Shown: positions 1 to 11,246 of the stretch, piece after piece
How the letters are laid out: each line of letters begins with the position of its first letter
Numbering within the stretch: position 1 is the stretch's first letter
Assembly: GCA_029747015.1 (NCBI GenBank)
Contig: JAKOGI010000004.1
Location: 1,688,501 to 1,752,500, forward strand
Reading direction: 5' to 3'
Length of the DNA: 64,000 bases
DNA from: Carnegiea gigantea
Taxonomy: Eukaryota > Streptophyta > Magnoliopsida > Caryophyllales > Cactaceae
Notes under the pieces: model-generated
Told to the model about the DNA's origin: nothing
Databases searched by the model: none
Seen by the model: only the letters and a program-made list of their open reading frames with translations
Program-made: the position numbers and the translations under genes

Positions 1-2939
1 TGTATTCATTTAAAGACAGGCTTAAGTAATTTGAGAATTAATAAATGAAAGTTACAATGTTTTTCTCTCCCTAAAAGAAACTCTCTCTCTTTCTTTCAAA
101 TATTTTCTTTCCCACAAAGAAAACCTCTGTTGTTGTTTCAAATACTTATGTATTTAGATAGTGATCGAGCCAAACATTGAAATTAATTCTTGGTGCTTTG
201 CTTTAGATAATCAATTGATGGATTGTTAGGCCAAGTGGAGGGTTGAACCTTTATCTTAGTCATTTCCATTTTTATTAGCTTTCTCCCCCATTCAAAAATA
301 CACAACAATTTCCTTAATTTTCCTTTTCTTATTCAAGATTTAGCTTGGTACAAGAGCTCGTTATTTTTTGGTGATTATTAATGATTGTTGACGTTTGATC
401 ATTTTTGTGATTAAATGCCCCCATACGCACCAAATTGGTATTCAAGCTCCCATTTTCACATCAACTTTTGAGCTTCCTTAATTAGTAACCTATGAAATCT
501 AATGCATTCAAATATATCGAAAAAAAATTGAACTAACTCGTCAAGCCTTCAGACTCGTGCTCTGGTCAAAGGGAGCTTGCGTTGAGCCGAGTTGGCTTGA
601 AATCTTACCGAGTTGAGCCCAAGTTAGGTGGGCTCAATTCGGCTCAATAATGGGTTGATTTTTTCGTAAGCATTTACGTGGTGGGCATGAAAGTACCACC
701 ATCAACAAAATTTTATGCCAAACCTTATTTCTCAAAAGCAAAAGTGAAAATATATATAGGATTTAATTTTAATGGCATAGTTGAATTTAGAAACTTGTTG
801 GCAAAAAACGAGCAAAAAAAGGATACCAATTCAAGCCTTAGTCAAGCTCCGAACGAAGAACTTTGCATCCAAGCCCAAGTTCGAGCGTAAATTTTACAAG
901 CTTCCCATAAACTTCAGGTCAAGCTTGAGCTTAGCTTATATCCAAGCAAGTCGAGATAAAAACAAACGATCTAGTACTTAAAATTCCTAAGTTATGTGGC
1001 AATTTTTATCAATGTGTATTTGTCATATAAGCAACTTTTAATCCACATGTACTTTTGTTCCTTGATTAATTAAATAAGGCAACTGGTCGAAGTACAACTT
1101 TTATCAAAGTTGATCAGTCAATATAGGCAAGTTTTAATGCAATGTGCTTTTTTCCTCGATTAATTAAACAATGTGAATTCCCCAAGTACAAGCATCAGCA
1201 TGCGCTTATAAGATTTGTTGGAATACATACTTTTAGAAGTATGATATAAAAATTAACAACAGAGGGTTGCTCAATATAAGAAGTACAATGAAAGAGATTT
1301 CAAATTAAGTAGGAAAAACGTAACTATGAAATACTAACAGAATATATCATATTCCTATGAGGACAATTAAATTCTTAAAATTAGGTTGAGTGACACTTTA
1401 CCTCCATATGTTTATCATATAGGCAAAGTTTAAGGCATATGTATTGACCTCATTTTGGATAGTATATACTGTGAAAGTACGATTAGAAATTAGACATAAA
1501 TATGCTTCAAAAATTAATATAACTTTAATTGTAGCAATGGTAAGAGCAGTTTTGGTGGCTTTCTATGCCTATCACCCTCAATATACACGTATATATGCAC
1601 AAAAGTTGAGAGACCAGCATGACAATATGCCTAAAAGTATGCTTGAGGCCAAATAGGCCATGCCGAAAAGTTCGAAGAACAATAATTTTGCACCATCAGA
1701 AGACAAAGGCAGTCCAACGTAGCAAGTGGCCGGCAATAGACATTGTGGCCACATATTAGGTATATCGTCAGTTCAATCCAGAGTAATTAGGAATTAGTTG
1801 GTACGTATTGAAATATGTGAATTTCTTAATTTAGTGAAGACAAGCTAAGTTGTGGGAACATTTAATGTGTGACATAAACCTGATATTTAGGTAGTTTTTT
1901 CTTGGCTTAAATTAGAGTTAGGTCTGATAGCTACTTGTGCGAGTGCCTGATTTATTTTTATGTTTTAAACTTTCTTTTCAGAAGAAAATATGCTAATTAA
2001 TGTTAAGGGGACGAAAGAATTTAATATATCTATTGATTATTTATGCAAGAACTTATCCCTGAGTTGCTTTCCATTCATTTCATCTCTAACTTCACTATAA
2101 GCAATTTTTCTTACCGGTTGCATGTAGATACGAGATTGTTATGAGTTAAACTGTTTACAATTGTATGCCGAGGATCCCCCAGGCCCGTCTTCACACACAT
2201 TGTAAAAAAGCACATTGTACCTTTTTTTTCCTTAAAAAGTTTAGGGCCTAATCCCTATGCATTAGTAAAGTTTTTGCCTAACCCTGATTTGTCTACCTAG
2301 GTAGGTCAGGCACTGTAAATTCACGTTAGGACACTCATTCAGTATATAGTAGATGCTCATGTGGTATACAGTGAAAGTGTTTGTTTGGCTTGTTTTACGG
2401 TGGTATAAATGAAATTTTACCTTATTTATGTGTCCGTGATGAACTGTGCTTATTTCTTGATATTAAAAAAATTGCTTACCATGATAAGGGTTAAATACTT
2501 ATTGGTACATATATAAAATGCTCATTACTATATGAAGTGATTGCTCATCACTGAATATGAAAGTTGTAGAGTTACCTAAATGATGCTTTATATGACATGG
2601 AGCCAATGTTTGCTATGATATAATAAGTTTAAGTATGATATTATTTCATGTGTAGCAAAAATACCACAACCTTAATTTATGAGACCTTCTAATAAAATTT
2701 AATTAAGTTTTGAGATAAGATATAATACGTACTGTTAAAAATACTTATCATGAAAAGGATCAAATGTTTATTAATACATATGTTATTAATGCCCTATGAA
2801 GTGATTTTTCATCACCACAAGTATTATAGTTCTTTGAATAGATGCTTATCACAATAAGGAGTAAATGTTATCTCTAATGAAATTCTCATCAAGCGCAGGC
2901 CATTGTGTCTCTAGATCGTGATTACAACTTGGTCTACTT
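1..2939. other. Intergenic DNA, no gene seen
   Basis: A/T-rich DNA with no ORF above 70 codons and no recognisable protein motif. Around 1018-1100 and 1118-1190 there is a diverged direct repeat (shared pieces include 'ttgattaattaaa' and 'aagtacaa'), with a weaker third echo near 1411-1440. The stretch 540-960 is richer in 'gagccgag'/'caagctcga'-like words, of the kind seen in decayed plant transposon ends, but I could not define borders. No promoter or RNA gene was recognised. Confidence 0.6.
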
Positions 2940-3608
2940 TAGACCTGATCAAATTGAGGGTCAGGTCAGGTTGGGTTGAGGGTCAGGTCAAAAGGGTCAG
3001 TATGCAAGATTTGCTCGATCCTAACCCTACTCGATCATTGTGTGAGTCGGCATACCTTTGATACTGACCCTAATCCTAAGGGTACCCTGGGGCCATTGGG
3101 TCATATCCAACCCTCAAACCTTATCCACATAGAAAATGAAATTTTTCATTGAGTTTTATTTTTATCATAAAATTCAACATTAAACATCCTAATAAACAAA
3201 ATGTCAAACGACAATATAATATTCCAATGAAATGTATCGTAATTATATACATTTTAATGTGTAATTTAAGTGATTAAACGATTACTCCAAACAATATCAG
3301 AAAGGAAGCATTAAAAGGATAAGAGCTAGTGAGATTTGGAGAACTAAAAGAGGAGAGGCTAAGAGGGGATGAGAAAGTAGAAAGCAAAAATGCTTTGAAC
3401 AAATGAAACCCAAAGTGTTCTACTTTGAGTTTAAATTTTAATTTTTTTTTTTTTTAAAGTGAGGGTCAGTGTGTTGGGTTAGAAGGTCAAAACTTTTATC
3501 CAAACTTACCTTCATTATAGTCGAGTATCCTCAATTTAAGGGTGATAACCAAAGAGGCCGACCATTTTTTAGGGTTGGGTCGGCGTCCCACCCTATTGAT
3601 CAGGCCTA
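2940..3608. mobile_element. Non-autonomous hAT-type element, 669 bp
   Basis: The left end starts TAGACCTGATCAA and the right end, read on the other strand, starts TAGGCCTGATCAA, giving imperfect terminal inverted repeats that continue into a shared 'GGG'. The 8 bases outside each end are GTCTACTT (2932-2939) and CTCTACTT (3609-3616), a 7/8 match that fits the 8-bp target duplication of hAT elements. Both ends are rich in 'GGGTCAGGT'/'GGGTTGGGT' words and the middle is A/T-rich. No transposase is encoded, so it would need a partner element to move. Borders are seen directly; the superfamily is inferred from TAG...CTA ends and duplication length. Confidence 0.65.
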
Positions 3609-3618
3609 CTCTACTTAT

Positions 3619-3780
3619 CAGTGGCGGATCTATGTGGAGTCTAGGGGTGCCCCCCTCCTCAAAAAAAATCTAATGAGCTATATTTTGAACTATATGGGTA
3701 TATATGGACACTTCTAAAATGGGTTGTTTAAGAGATGGACATAGTGTTAGTAGCAAAACCATATAATCAATTGGTGGATA
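3619..3780. mobile_element. Fragment resembling a CAGTGGCGGA-type hAT end
   Basis: Starts CAGTGGCGGATCTA and runs into 'GGGGTGCCCCCCT', a combination familiar from the ends of a widespread plant hAT-like element. No matching right end was found, so this is a fragment and the right border is approximate. It lies 10 bp beyond the right end of the 669-bp hAT element. Confidence 0.3.
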
Positions 3781-3884
3781 TAAACATAATGCACAATTTA
3801 TATATATAAAAAAAAGAACATAATACATTGGACATATTATATTATCATGATCTTATCAACTTATCATAATTTATTACTTATTAA

Positions 3885-4100
3885 AGTTAGTGGTGAGTTT
3901 TGATCAATATTGATCACTAATAATAAGTGATACATCAATCTTGATGTGTGTTAGTGAATACTGATGAGTGTTGATAAGTATTGATATTAGAAAATTGTAA
4001 TTGGGAAACAAGATTTAAGTGTTGTTGAATGCTAATCATTACTGATGAGTAATGATATTAACAATAATTGCCTATAATAAGTTGAAAAAAACAGGCCCTT
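3885..4100. repeat. MITE-like repeat, copy 1 (second copy near 62062-62232)
   Basis: The stretch is built of 'gtgttgataagtattgatattag' style words and ends 'aataagttgaaaaaaacagg'. A related sequence at 62062-62232 has the same words (attagtattgataagtgtt, tataattggg) and a matching end (gataagtttaaacaaacatg). The left border is eroded here. It has no coding capacity. Confidence 0.4.
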
Positions 4101-5874
4101 AGAATAGGATAAATGAACAAATTATTTAACAGTAGCCCTTAATTAGAGTCCCATACTAATAGTTAGTCGCAAATGGAGAAGAGAGTAAATCTATATCTCA
4201 AATGATGGACCACAATATATATTATTGTTTGTGTTTTTATTTTGTTGGGATAAGTATGAGGTGTAAGGATGCTTACACCTAAATCAATCCAGACCATGCA
4301 AAAGCGGAGCACGCACTTGGAATTATTATTGTTGTATATATATGACCGTAAAAAGTCAACGTAGAATGGATTTGACTATAATCTAACTACTTAACTCTCA
4401 AATATTTTACTAATTGTACTAATTGGCACCCATCGTATTATTTGGTACATATTAGACTTGAAGTATCTTCCTAAATAAGACATCTTACCATTTGAATCTT
4501 ATGCAATCAGAGCTTAATTATTATTATGTCATATAATCCTCTACCATTATAAAACTTTTAAAATGTGCTACCAAACTAATAAAGTCGGCTCATAAATCAT
4601 ACTCAGCTGACAAATTTGAGAGATGTAGTTAAAAAAAAAAACATTACAAGCCAAAAATTTTGTAGGAAGTTTCCCAACATCACATGGAACTGCGTCTTGT
4701 TGCTAATTAATTACGTACAAATAATTAGTACAAACAATGACAACTTTAAACTCTAATGTCCATACATAAAAAAGCATAATTAATGATAGAACATTTATAA
4801 TTATGTCTTTTTTTATTAATTATGGATGTACTTTTTGTCGTACGTGAAAACGATTACCGTTGAAATTCCATTGTGCAGAAATTTTGTCTCTTTGAAAAAT
4901 CTGAGGGGGGTTGGGTGGTGATGAGACGACGCGACCAAACATGGCCTTATGACTTGTGACTTGTGACTTACCCGGTCAAAGGAGGCCCCACACGCCTTAG
5001 CTACAGTTTGACATTTTTACCGTACTGCTTCTCCGTACCGTTTACTTTTGACTAAAATGTTGGAATGCTATGGAATAAAAATTGTTTCAAATTTATAATT
5101 ACTAGTTAGATTGACTTTAATTAACAAAGGATCATGATGTTAAATAGATTTAAAAGTTTCAATAAGGAATTAAAAGAGCGTAATATATATTATATAAGTT
5201 GTTTTAATTAACTTCAATTCCACATATTATATATACAGAAGATTGATCAAGTATGTAGCAACGGATATAAAAATTTTGTATAATTAATGGTGTCTAATTT
5301 CCAAATAATTTATATTTTATAAGTAGCAATCAATCTTTTGGGGTTCAAGTTAAAATTTCTAAGGATCTTTTCTATAAAATCTTAGATATTTTCTTGAGCT
5401 AATGGGTGCCAGGACAATCGGTGATAACATTTGTATGGGTTGGTCTCAATCATCATACTCATCTTACATTTATTTCATCTGGTAATACTCATAGACATGC
5501 CATGCTATGTAAAAAAAAAAGGGGATCTTCTAAACAACTAGTGTTTTATTACCTTGAAAAGAAGGGGGAAAAAACAGCTTTTGATGGCTATTGATCATGA
5601 ACCATGGTGCGATTGGGCATGTGTTTATGGCCAAAGTTAAAAAAAGGAAATGGGTTTTTAGGGGGTAAATTGGAGAGTTAGAGCTCACTTGTCTGGAATT
5701 TAATGTGCTAGGTTAGAGCTCACTTGTGTTGGACTGTGGTGTGCTACCAAAGTTGAGTAAATAACATCATTTCTTTTTTTGGTTTTTGGGCCTTTGTTAT
5801 CAGGGTTGAGATACTATTGGCCTATAAGGGGACGAAGTTCTTCCATCACATATTTTTTCTATTCATAAAACTCG
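4101..5874. other. Intergenic DNA, no gene seen
   Basis: A/T-rich sequence without a supportable ORF or RNA gene. A more G/C-rich patch at 4905-5050 contains a tandem 'gacttgt' motif (4951-4970) and several TTGAC words, but no coding sequence follows it. Longest open frames are about 60 codons and look random. Confidence 0.5.
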
Positions 5875-6416
5875 GGTTAGGATTGATTAGGATTTGAGTG
5901 AAAACAATAAGGAATCATAAAATATGATAATAACAAGATAAGATAATAAACACTAAGATTTACGTGGAAAATCCTAAACGGGAAAAACCACGGGCGACGA
6001 TGATCGAAAAATTCACTATGATGATGGGAGAGTATAGAATTGATCTCAGAGCGGTATGTGCTCAAAAGAGATCAACTAGAGATTACAAATTCACTTAGAA
6101 TGCCATATCTCAAAACCAGCTGAATAGTGGAACTATTGACTTATCAAAGAAAAGAACAGTCTTCTAGATGCTTGAGTGATGCTTATGTGTTGTTGAAGTG
6201 TTTGATATAGTTGGAACAAAAGGCTAGGCCCCTTATAAAGAAATCAAATGGTCAAGATCGAGGAAACCCTAGCAAAAACAGTCGTCGCACTCACTATGGA
6301 CTGTGAGGCCACTGGAAGGCTGCATCTAAAACGTATTTGGCCATGGAACATGGCCAAGACCTCTGGTCCTCCGTGGTGGATTGGAGAACAAAATTTAGGC
6401 CACCTGAAGCTCAACA
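5875..6416 (-). repeat. 3' LTR of the minus-strand copia relic
   Basis: 542 bp, alignable along its length with 7776-8340. The expected TG at the left edge has become GG. It contains the palindrome GGCCATGGAACATGGCC, the counterpart of GGCCACGAAACGTGGCC in the other LTR. The polypurine tract of the interior directly follows its right edge (6417-6432). Confidence 0.75.
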
Positions 6417-6693
6417 ATCTCCATTTTGGACCAAATTCACCAACACTTGTAAAGAATACAGCCAAAGGAGCCCGAAGGGTAGAGCTCCACAGGGCGGATC
6501 CCGAAGGACATTAAGCGAACCGAACCTCAGTGGAGTTCAAAGGATGCTTGTACTTAGCACTGGGAAGTGGCTTCATGGACTTTTCTCTCTCATATAGTCT
6601 GCCACAGTAGATCATTGCAGGACATAGAGGCTTCCCTGCCTCAGACCCTTTAACAAAATTCAAGTGCCCTTGAAAATCTTTAGAACTCTACCT

Positions 6694-6960
6694 TCAGCTA
6701 AATATGTGCACCCCCTTGGATTCAAGGGTGCATAAAGAAATGAGGTTGCGCTTCAAGTCAGGAACGTGACGAACACTCGATGAGGTCCTGACAACACCAT
6801 CAAGGGTTTTAATTTTAGTAGTACCAATTCCAGCGAGATTACACCGGGCATTGTTGCCTATGTGAACAACAGTTGAGTCAACTGAATCATATGTTAAAAA
6901 CCAATCCTTATGAAGGCACATATGATTGGCACACCCAAAATCAAAAATCTAATCAGAAAC
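6694..6960 (-). pseudogene. Copia protease-region relic
   Basis: One open stretch of about 75 codons on the - strand reads like the region after the protease active site of copia polyproteins: HKDWFLTYDSVD, then GNNARCNLAGIGT, then VRHVPDLKRNLISL. The same order of motifs occurs in the element at 11499-16855 (HKDWFVTYEAVD, GNNAKCKVAGIG, VRHIPDMTRCLISL). The active-site DSG lies upstream in poorly preserved sequence. It cannot make a functional product. Confidence 0.7.
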
Positions 6961-7267
6961 GCTCCCCTTTTCAATAGAGGTAGCAAACAAAAACATTACC
7001 ATTAGAATCAGATTCAACAAAGGTAGCCTTAGCAAGTTCATGAGGGTGTGAATGTGAATTATCTTGTTTCTCCCTCTTGTTTGTCAACTTAAAACACTCA
7101 GAAATTACATGCTCTGACTTTCTACAACAATGACAGGATTTGTTGGACTTACGTTTCTCAAACTTTGATTTAGAAGTATTTCTTTTATCAAAGGATTCAG
7201 CCCTCGTTAATAAGCCTTGACATCCTCAAATGACAAAATGTCATTGTTAATATATAACAACATTCTT

Positions 7268-7750
7268 TTAAAATGCTTTATAAAAGGCATACAATGAGAT
7301 AACCAACAATATCGTTTTATCCTCATCCTTGATTTTCACATCTAGATTTTTCAGATAAAAAATAATAGAATTGAACTCATCAAGGTGGTTTTGGATAGGA
7401 GTACCTTGTGCCATGAAAAACGTGTCTAGACGTTCCTTTAGACGAATCTTGCTTGTTAGGCTCTTGGTTATATATGACGCTTCTAATTGAAGATAGAGAT
7501 CTGCTGTGGTAGCCTTATCCAGAACTTCCCGGAGAACATGAGTTGTCAAGCATAATTGAATCGTCGAGAGAGTCTTTTCATCAAACTACGCCCACTATTC
7601 ATTTGTCATGGTAGCAAGTTTATTGGTTTTACCACCAAGAGCTTTCTTTAATCCATTATGGGTGAGAATGGCCATCATCTGGACCTTACAAATATTGAAA
7701 CTCATCTTCCCATCAAATTTGGAAATATCGAATTTTGGGACTGTTGTCAT
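7268..7750 (-). pseudogene. Copia gag relic
   Basis: A start codon at 7750 (- strand) opens a gag-like frame with KFDGKMSFNI and KVQMMAIL, matching the N-terminus of the gag at 12136. Two in-frame stops follow within about 70 codons (in the NE*WA*FDE stretch). The downstream piece (7549 to 7268) is open and contains HVLREVLDKATTADLY, SLTSKIRLKERLDTFFMAQG and LDVKIKDEDKTILL, conserved in the fuller element. A CCHC zinc knuckle (CHCCRKSEHVISEC) survives beyond the gag stop at about 7136-7095. In an active element gag forms the virus-like particle; this one is dead. Confidence 0.8.
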
Positions 7751-7760
7751 CCTATCACTA

Positions 7761-7773
7761 GGCTCTGATACCA
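7761..7773 (-). other. Primer-binding site (initiator tRNA-Met type)
   Basis: On the - strand it reads TGGTATCAGAGCC, the usual copia PBS, two bases downstream of the LTR end. It fixes the orientation of the element. Confidence 0.8.
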
Positions 7774-7775
7774 CT

Positions 7776-8340
7776 TGTTAGGATCAGTCAAGATTTGAGT
7801 GAAAACAGCAAGGAATCACAAAAATATGATAGTAACAAGACAAGAGAACAAATACCAAGATTTACGTGAAAAACCCTAAATAAGAAAAACAACGGACGAC
7901 GATGAACCAAAAATCTACTATGGTGATGAGAGAGTACATAATTGATCTCAGAGCGATGTGCCCTAAGAAGAGATCAACTAGTGATTATAAATTCACTCAT
8001 AACGCTCTCTCTCAAAACAAGAATAGTGGAACTTTTGGCTGATTAAAGAGAAGAATAACTTTCTAGATGCTCGAATGATGCTTTGTATATCGTTCATATG
8101 TTTGATATCTCTTGGAGCCTAAGGCTGGGCCCCTTATAAAGAAATCAAAGGGTCGAGATCGAGGAAACCCTAGCAGAAACAGTTGTCGTGCTGACCACGG
8201 ACCGTGGTCTGACCCACAAACTGTCCGTGGAGGCCACTGGAAGCCGCTACTGAAGCGCATTTGGCCACGAAACGTGGCCATGACATCTGGTGCTCCGTGG
8301 TTGACTGGAAAACGGAATTTAGGCCACACGAAACCCAACA
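7776..8340 (-). repeat. 5' LTR of the minus-strand copia relic
   Basis: 565 bp, bounded by TG and CA. It contains two perfect palindromes, GACCACGGACCGTGGTC (8197-8213) and GGCCACGAAACGTGGCC (about 8263-8279). Open frames across it are LTR artefacts, not genes. Confidence 0.8.
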
Positions 8341-8545
8341 ACTTGAATTTGATATCTTGCTTGATGGAAACAAGTGTCAAACTATTTGAGTCAAGCTGTA
8401 TTGGTCGTAAATAACATCATTGTGGAAGAGGATTGTTGGTTGTTGATGTAAAGCTAAAAAAGAAGTATATTAAATAAATGACTTTCTTTGTAATAGGGGA
8501 TACACCACAAATATTAATGTAAATTTATTTTGTACATATTAATAT

Positions 8546-8770
8546 TGTAGAGATTACATTATTTCCTTTAATTAATCAGTTAGTTAGAGGTTGTTAGAGG
8601 TTATTAGACCACTCGAAGGGGGTTAGGAAGCAGCTCACTGTATATATACATGCATACTGTTGGATTCATTGTGTAGGAAAAATGAAATATGATTTTTCCC
8701 TCCATTTTTCTACACTCTCTCTCTCTCTCTCTCTCTCTCTAGTTTGTTACTTTTCACATGGTATCAGAGC
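8546..8770 (+). mobile_element. Orphan copia-type LTR with primer-binding site
   Basis: TGGTATCAGAGC at 8759-8770 is the standard copia primer-binding site. The sequence before it looks like a short LTR: it could start at TGTAGAGATTAC (8546) and end TTTTCACA (8757), and contains a TATATATA box near 8641 and a (CT)13 tract at 8713-8740. No gag or pol follows and no second LTR is visible, so only the 5' end of an element remains. The left border is a guess; the PBS is clear. Confidence 0.55.
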
Positions 8771-9319
8771 TCACGGTTGAGCTCCTAGATTCTTTCTATG
8801 CTATTGGTCGGCTACTTTGAGTCAACAGCTGATTCATCTCAATCAACTCTATATCTCTTTCCATCTGATTGATTGCTTTGTTTTTCAATCGATCAATTCT
8901 ATATTCTTTTGAGTGTCCATTCCATTACCAAGTTTCACACACTTTGTATTTAATTTCATATATGCTAGTAAAAATAAAGTATTTTAAATTTAGTTAATGA
9001 TCGCCTTGCAGATAAAAGGTAGACGGAACATGATCTTGCTCATTGGTATAGTTTATGGATGCCCCAAATGCCAAAGGTAGTTCTATTTTGACCATTTGAG
9101 GCCTATATATGTGTATCTATCTTGACTCAAATATAATATAGTTACCTATATTACCTCTTTTATTTCCTGAAGAAAAAGAGCATGTGATAGTTTTTGGCCT
9201 ACCTTGCTATGTACGTCTAAAGACATTTTTTTTTTTTTTAATATGTAGAAACGGGTCAAAACAAGAGAATTCTAGGGAATTAAAAATAAAAAGAAACGGA
9301 AAATTTATGTCTCTTAACT
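8771..9319. other. Untranslated leader remnant and A/T-rich spacer
   Basis: The first 150 bp may be the untranslated leader of the orphan element, since it follows the primer-binding site directly. After that the sequence is featureless A/T-rich DNA with a T13 run near 9226-9238. No gene seen. Confidence 0.4.
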
Positions 9320-9564
9320 TATCATATATCATATCATATATATATATTAAAAGTTGGATGGAATCAATGTAAGAGTACCATGTGTCATGCCACTTTGGAT
9401 GCCATATATAATGTCGCGTAGAATTAATTAGCTACATAAAAATAATGTCCATTTATGGTTTAACTAATGCAATTATATATTTATTTTAAAAAATGACTTT
9501 TTGCATATCTTATATATTTATAAATATGCTAGAATAAAATATTCATTGCATTAATCATATCATA
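9320..9564 (+). mobile_element. Truncated Helitron 5' end
   Basis: Begins with TCATAT repeats and then 'TATATTAAAAGTTGGATGG', the same start as the Helitrons that follow. It breaks off where the next element starts (TCATATATAT at 9565), and its 3' end was not found. Confidence 0.45.
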
Positions 9565-10142
9565 TCATATATATATATATTAAAAGTTGGATACAAATCA
9601 TGTATGAATGATATGTAGCATGCTGATGTGGCATATAACAATGAATTGGCAAGTTATAATTGGTAGATGTTAGTTGACTCATATTAATTAACATTAATGT
9701 TATTAACTAGGATTTACTAACCTTCCAAAGGGGGGAAAAAACTAGGATTTACTATATATTATCATCTATGTTATTACTTTGCAGTTGAAATTTAATTAAA
9801 AAAAACTAACTACATAGGCATTTGAATAGTCACACAAAAGTAATGCTAATTTAACACAATGTTACATATTCTCATCAAAAATGACAGGATTATGACTTGC
9901 ATATTAAAGGTTAAAAATTTGACCTAATTCAACAAATAATTTTAATGTTAAAAAAATGTAATTTTAAGTGATCTAATTGAGAGTAAGAAAAAACATATAC
10001 ATGCCTCCATAAACTATTACCATAGCATAATAGTTATTTTATCACACAAAAATTAACTTATTTTAATAAATTAGTATATTTTAATTATTTTTTAGTAATA
10101 AAATTAACTCATGTCCTTGCATAGTAAGGGATCTAACACTAG
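9565..10142 (+). mobile_element. Non-autonomous Helitron, copy A (578 bp)
   Basis: Begins TC (9565) followed by 'ATATTAAAAGTTGGATACAAATC' words and ends CTAG (10139-10142). A short hairpin (CCTTGCATAGTAAGG) lies about 11 nt before the end, as in Helitrons. There are no terminal inverted repeats or target duplication and no coding capacity. It matches 10618-11246 over nearly its whole length but lacks a block of about 63 bp present there at 10904-10966. Confidence 0.65.
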
Positions 10143-10617
10143 TATATATATTAAAAGTTAGATTGAACTTACATATGAGCGACAGGTAAGCTTGCCATGT
10201 AAGATACCACATATGAATGAATAGTTATGTGAGATACTTTAATGCAACATAGGATGCTACATGAGATTTAAAATAAAAAAGAGGCTATGGGGATGAATGT
10301 AAATTTAATACAATATTAATTCTATTTAATAAGGTAGCTTTCCACATACCTTTCTATTATTTAATAATGAAATTTAATCATAAAATATATATGATTAATA
10401 ATGCAAATACAACAAAAAATGTGAGTTAGATATTGACTAAGAATAAAAAAGTATATTATTGGTAGGAAAAAAACTAAAAAAGACTCGCTTTACTTTTGCA
10501 TCAACAAAATAATATGATACATCAATTTATCGTTTTTTAATAAAAAATCTATTCTCCTAATAATATATTAAAAAATTATTTAACTTACACCCTTACATCG
10601 TAAGGGTATAACCCCAG
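10143..10617 (+). mobile_element. Non-autonomous Helitron, copy M (475 bp)
   Basis: Starts immediately after the CTAG of copy A with TATATATATTAAAAGTTAG. It ends CCAG (10614-10617, where CTAG is expected) 11 nt after a perfect 6-bp stem hairpin, CCCTTACATCGTAAGGG. It is a different family from copies A and B, but a second copy exists on the - strand at 58462-61844, split by insertions. That second copy confirms both ends. Confidence 0.7.
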
Positions 10618-11246
10618 TATATATTAAAAGTTGGATACAAATCATGTATGAATGACATCTGGTATGCTGATGTGGTATAAAACAATGAATTGATAAGTTA
10701 TAATTGATGGATGTTAGTTGACTCGCATTAATTAATATTAATGTTATTAACTAGGATTTACTAACCTTCCAAAGGGGGGAAAAAATAGGATTCACTATAT
10801 GTTATTACATATGTTATTACTTTACGGTTGAAATTTAATTAAAAAAACTAACTACATAGACATTTGAATAGTCACACAAAAGTAACGCTAATTTAACACA
10901 ATGTTCCATTACATTAAAAGACTTGATCACTTAATAAATAATTTATGCAATAATTAGTAGAATAGTAACATATTCTTATAAAAAATGACAGGATTATGAC
11001 TTGCATATTAAAGATTAAAAATTTAACCTAATTCAACAAATAATTTTAATGTCAAAAAAATGTAATTTTAAGTGATCTAATTGAGAGCAAGAAAAAACAT
11101 ATGCATGCCTCCATCAACTATTACGATAGCATAATAGTTATTCTATCACACAAAAATTAACTTATTTTAATAAATTAGTATATTTTAATTATTTTTTAAT
11201 AACAAAATTAACTCATATCCTTGCATAACAAAGGATATAACACTAG
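10618..11246 (+). mobile_element. Non-autonomous Helitron, copy B (629 bp)
   Basis: Starts right after copy M with TATATATTAAAAGTTGGATAC and ends CTAG (11243-11246), preceded by a perfect 6-bp hairpin, ATCCTT/AAGGAT. Sequence close to copy A throughout, with scattered substitutions. The 5' TC is missing. Confidence 0.65.

Larger units (their letters stand above)
5875..8340 (-). mobile_element. Ty1/copia retrotransposon relic lacking pol, 2.47 kb
   Basis: Two related LTRs (5875-6416 and 7776-8340) flank a 1.36-kb interior on the - strand. Next to the right-hand LTR is a primer-binding site complementary to initiator tRNA-Met; next to the left-hand LTR is a purine tract of the form CCAAAATGGAGAT. 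The interior keeps broken gag (7750 down to about 7268), a zinc knuckle (about 7095-7136) and protease-region sequence (about 6694-6960). The integrase, reverse transcriptase and RNase H regions are gone. Flanking pentamers are ACTCG and ACTTG, one transition apart. The gag and protease sequence clearly resembles that of the fuller element at 11499-16855, but the LTR bodies do not, so it is a different family of the same lineage. Confidence 0.8.

Noticed and set aside
8063..8414. Frames of about 100 codons on both strands
   Set aside because: They overlie the LTR of the minus-strand copia relic; the equivalent frames in the sister LTR differ.
5757..8422. 14-bp direct repeat 'taaataacatcatt' outside the copia relic (about 5758 and 8409)
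   Set aside because: It lies far from the element's ends, where a separate pentamer duplication fits; probably chance in A/T-rich DNA.
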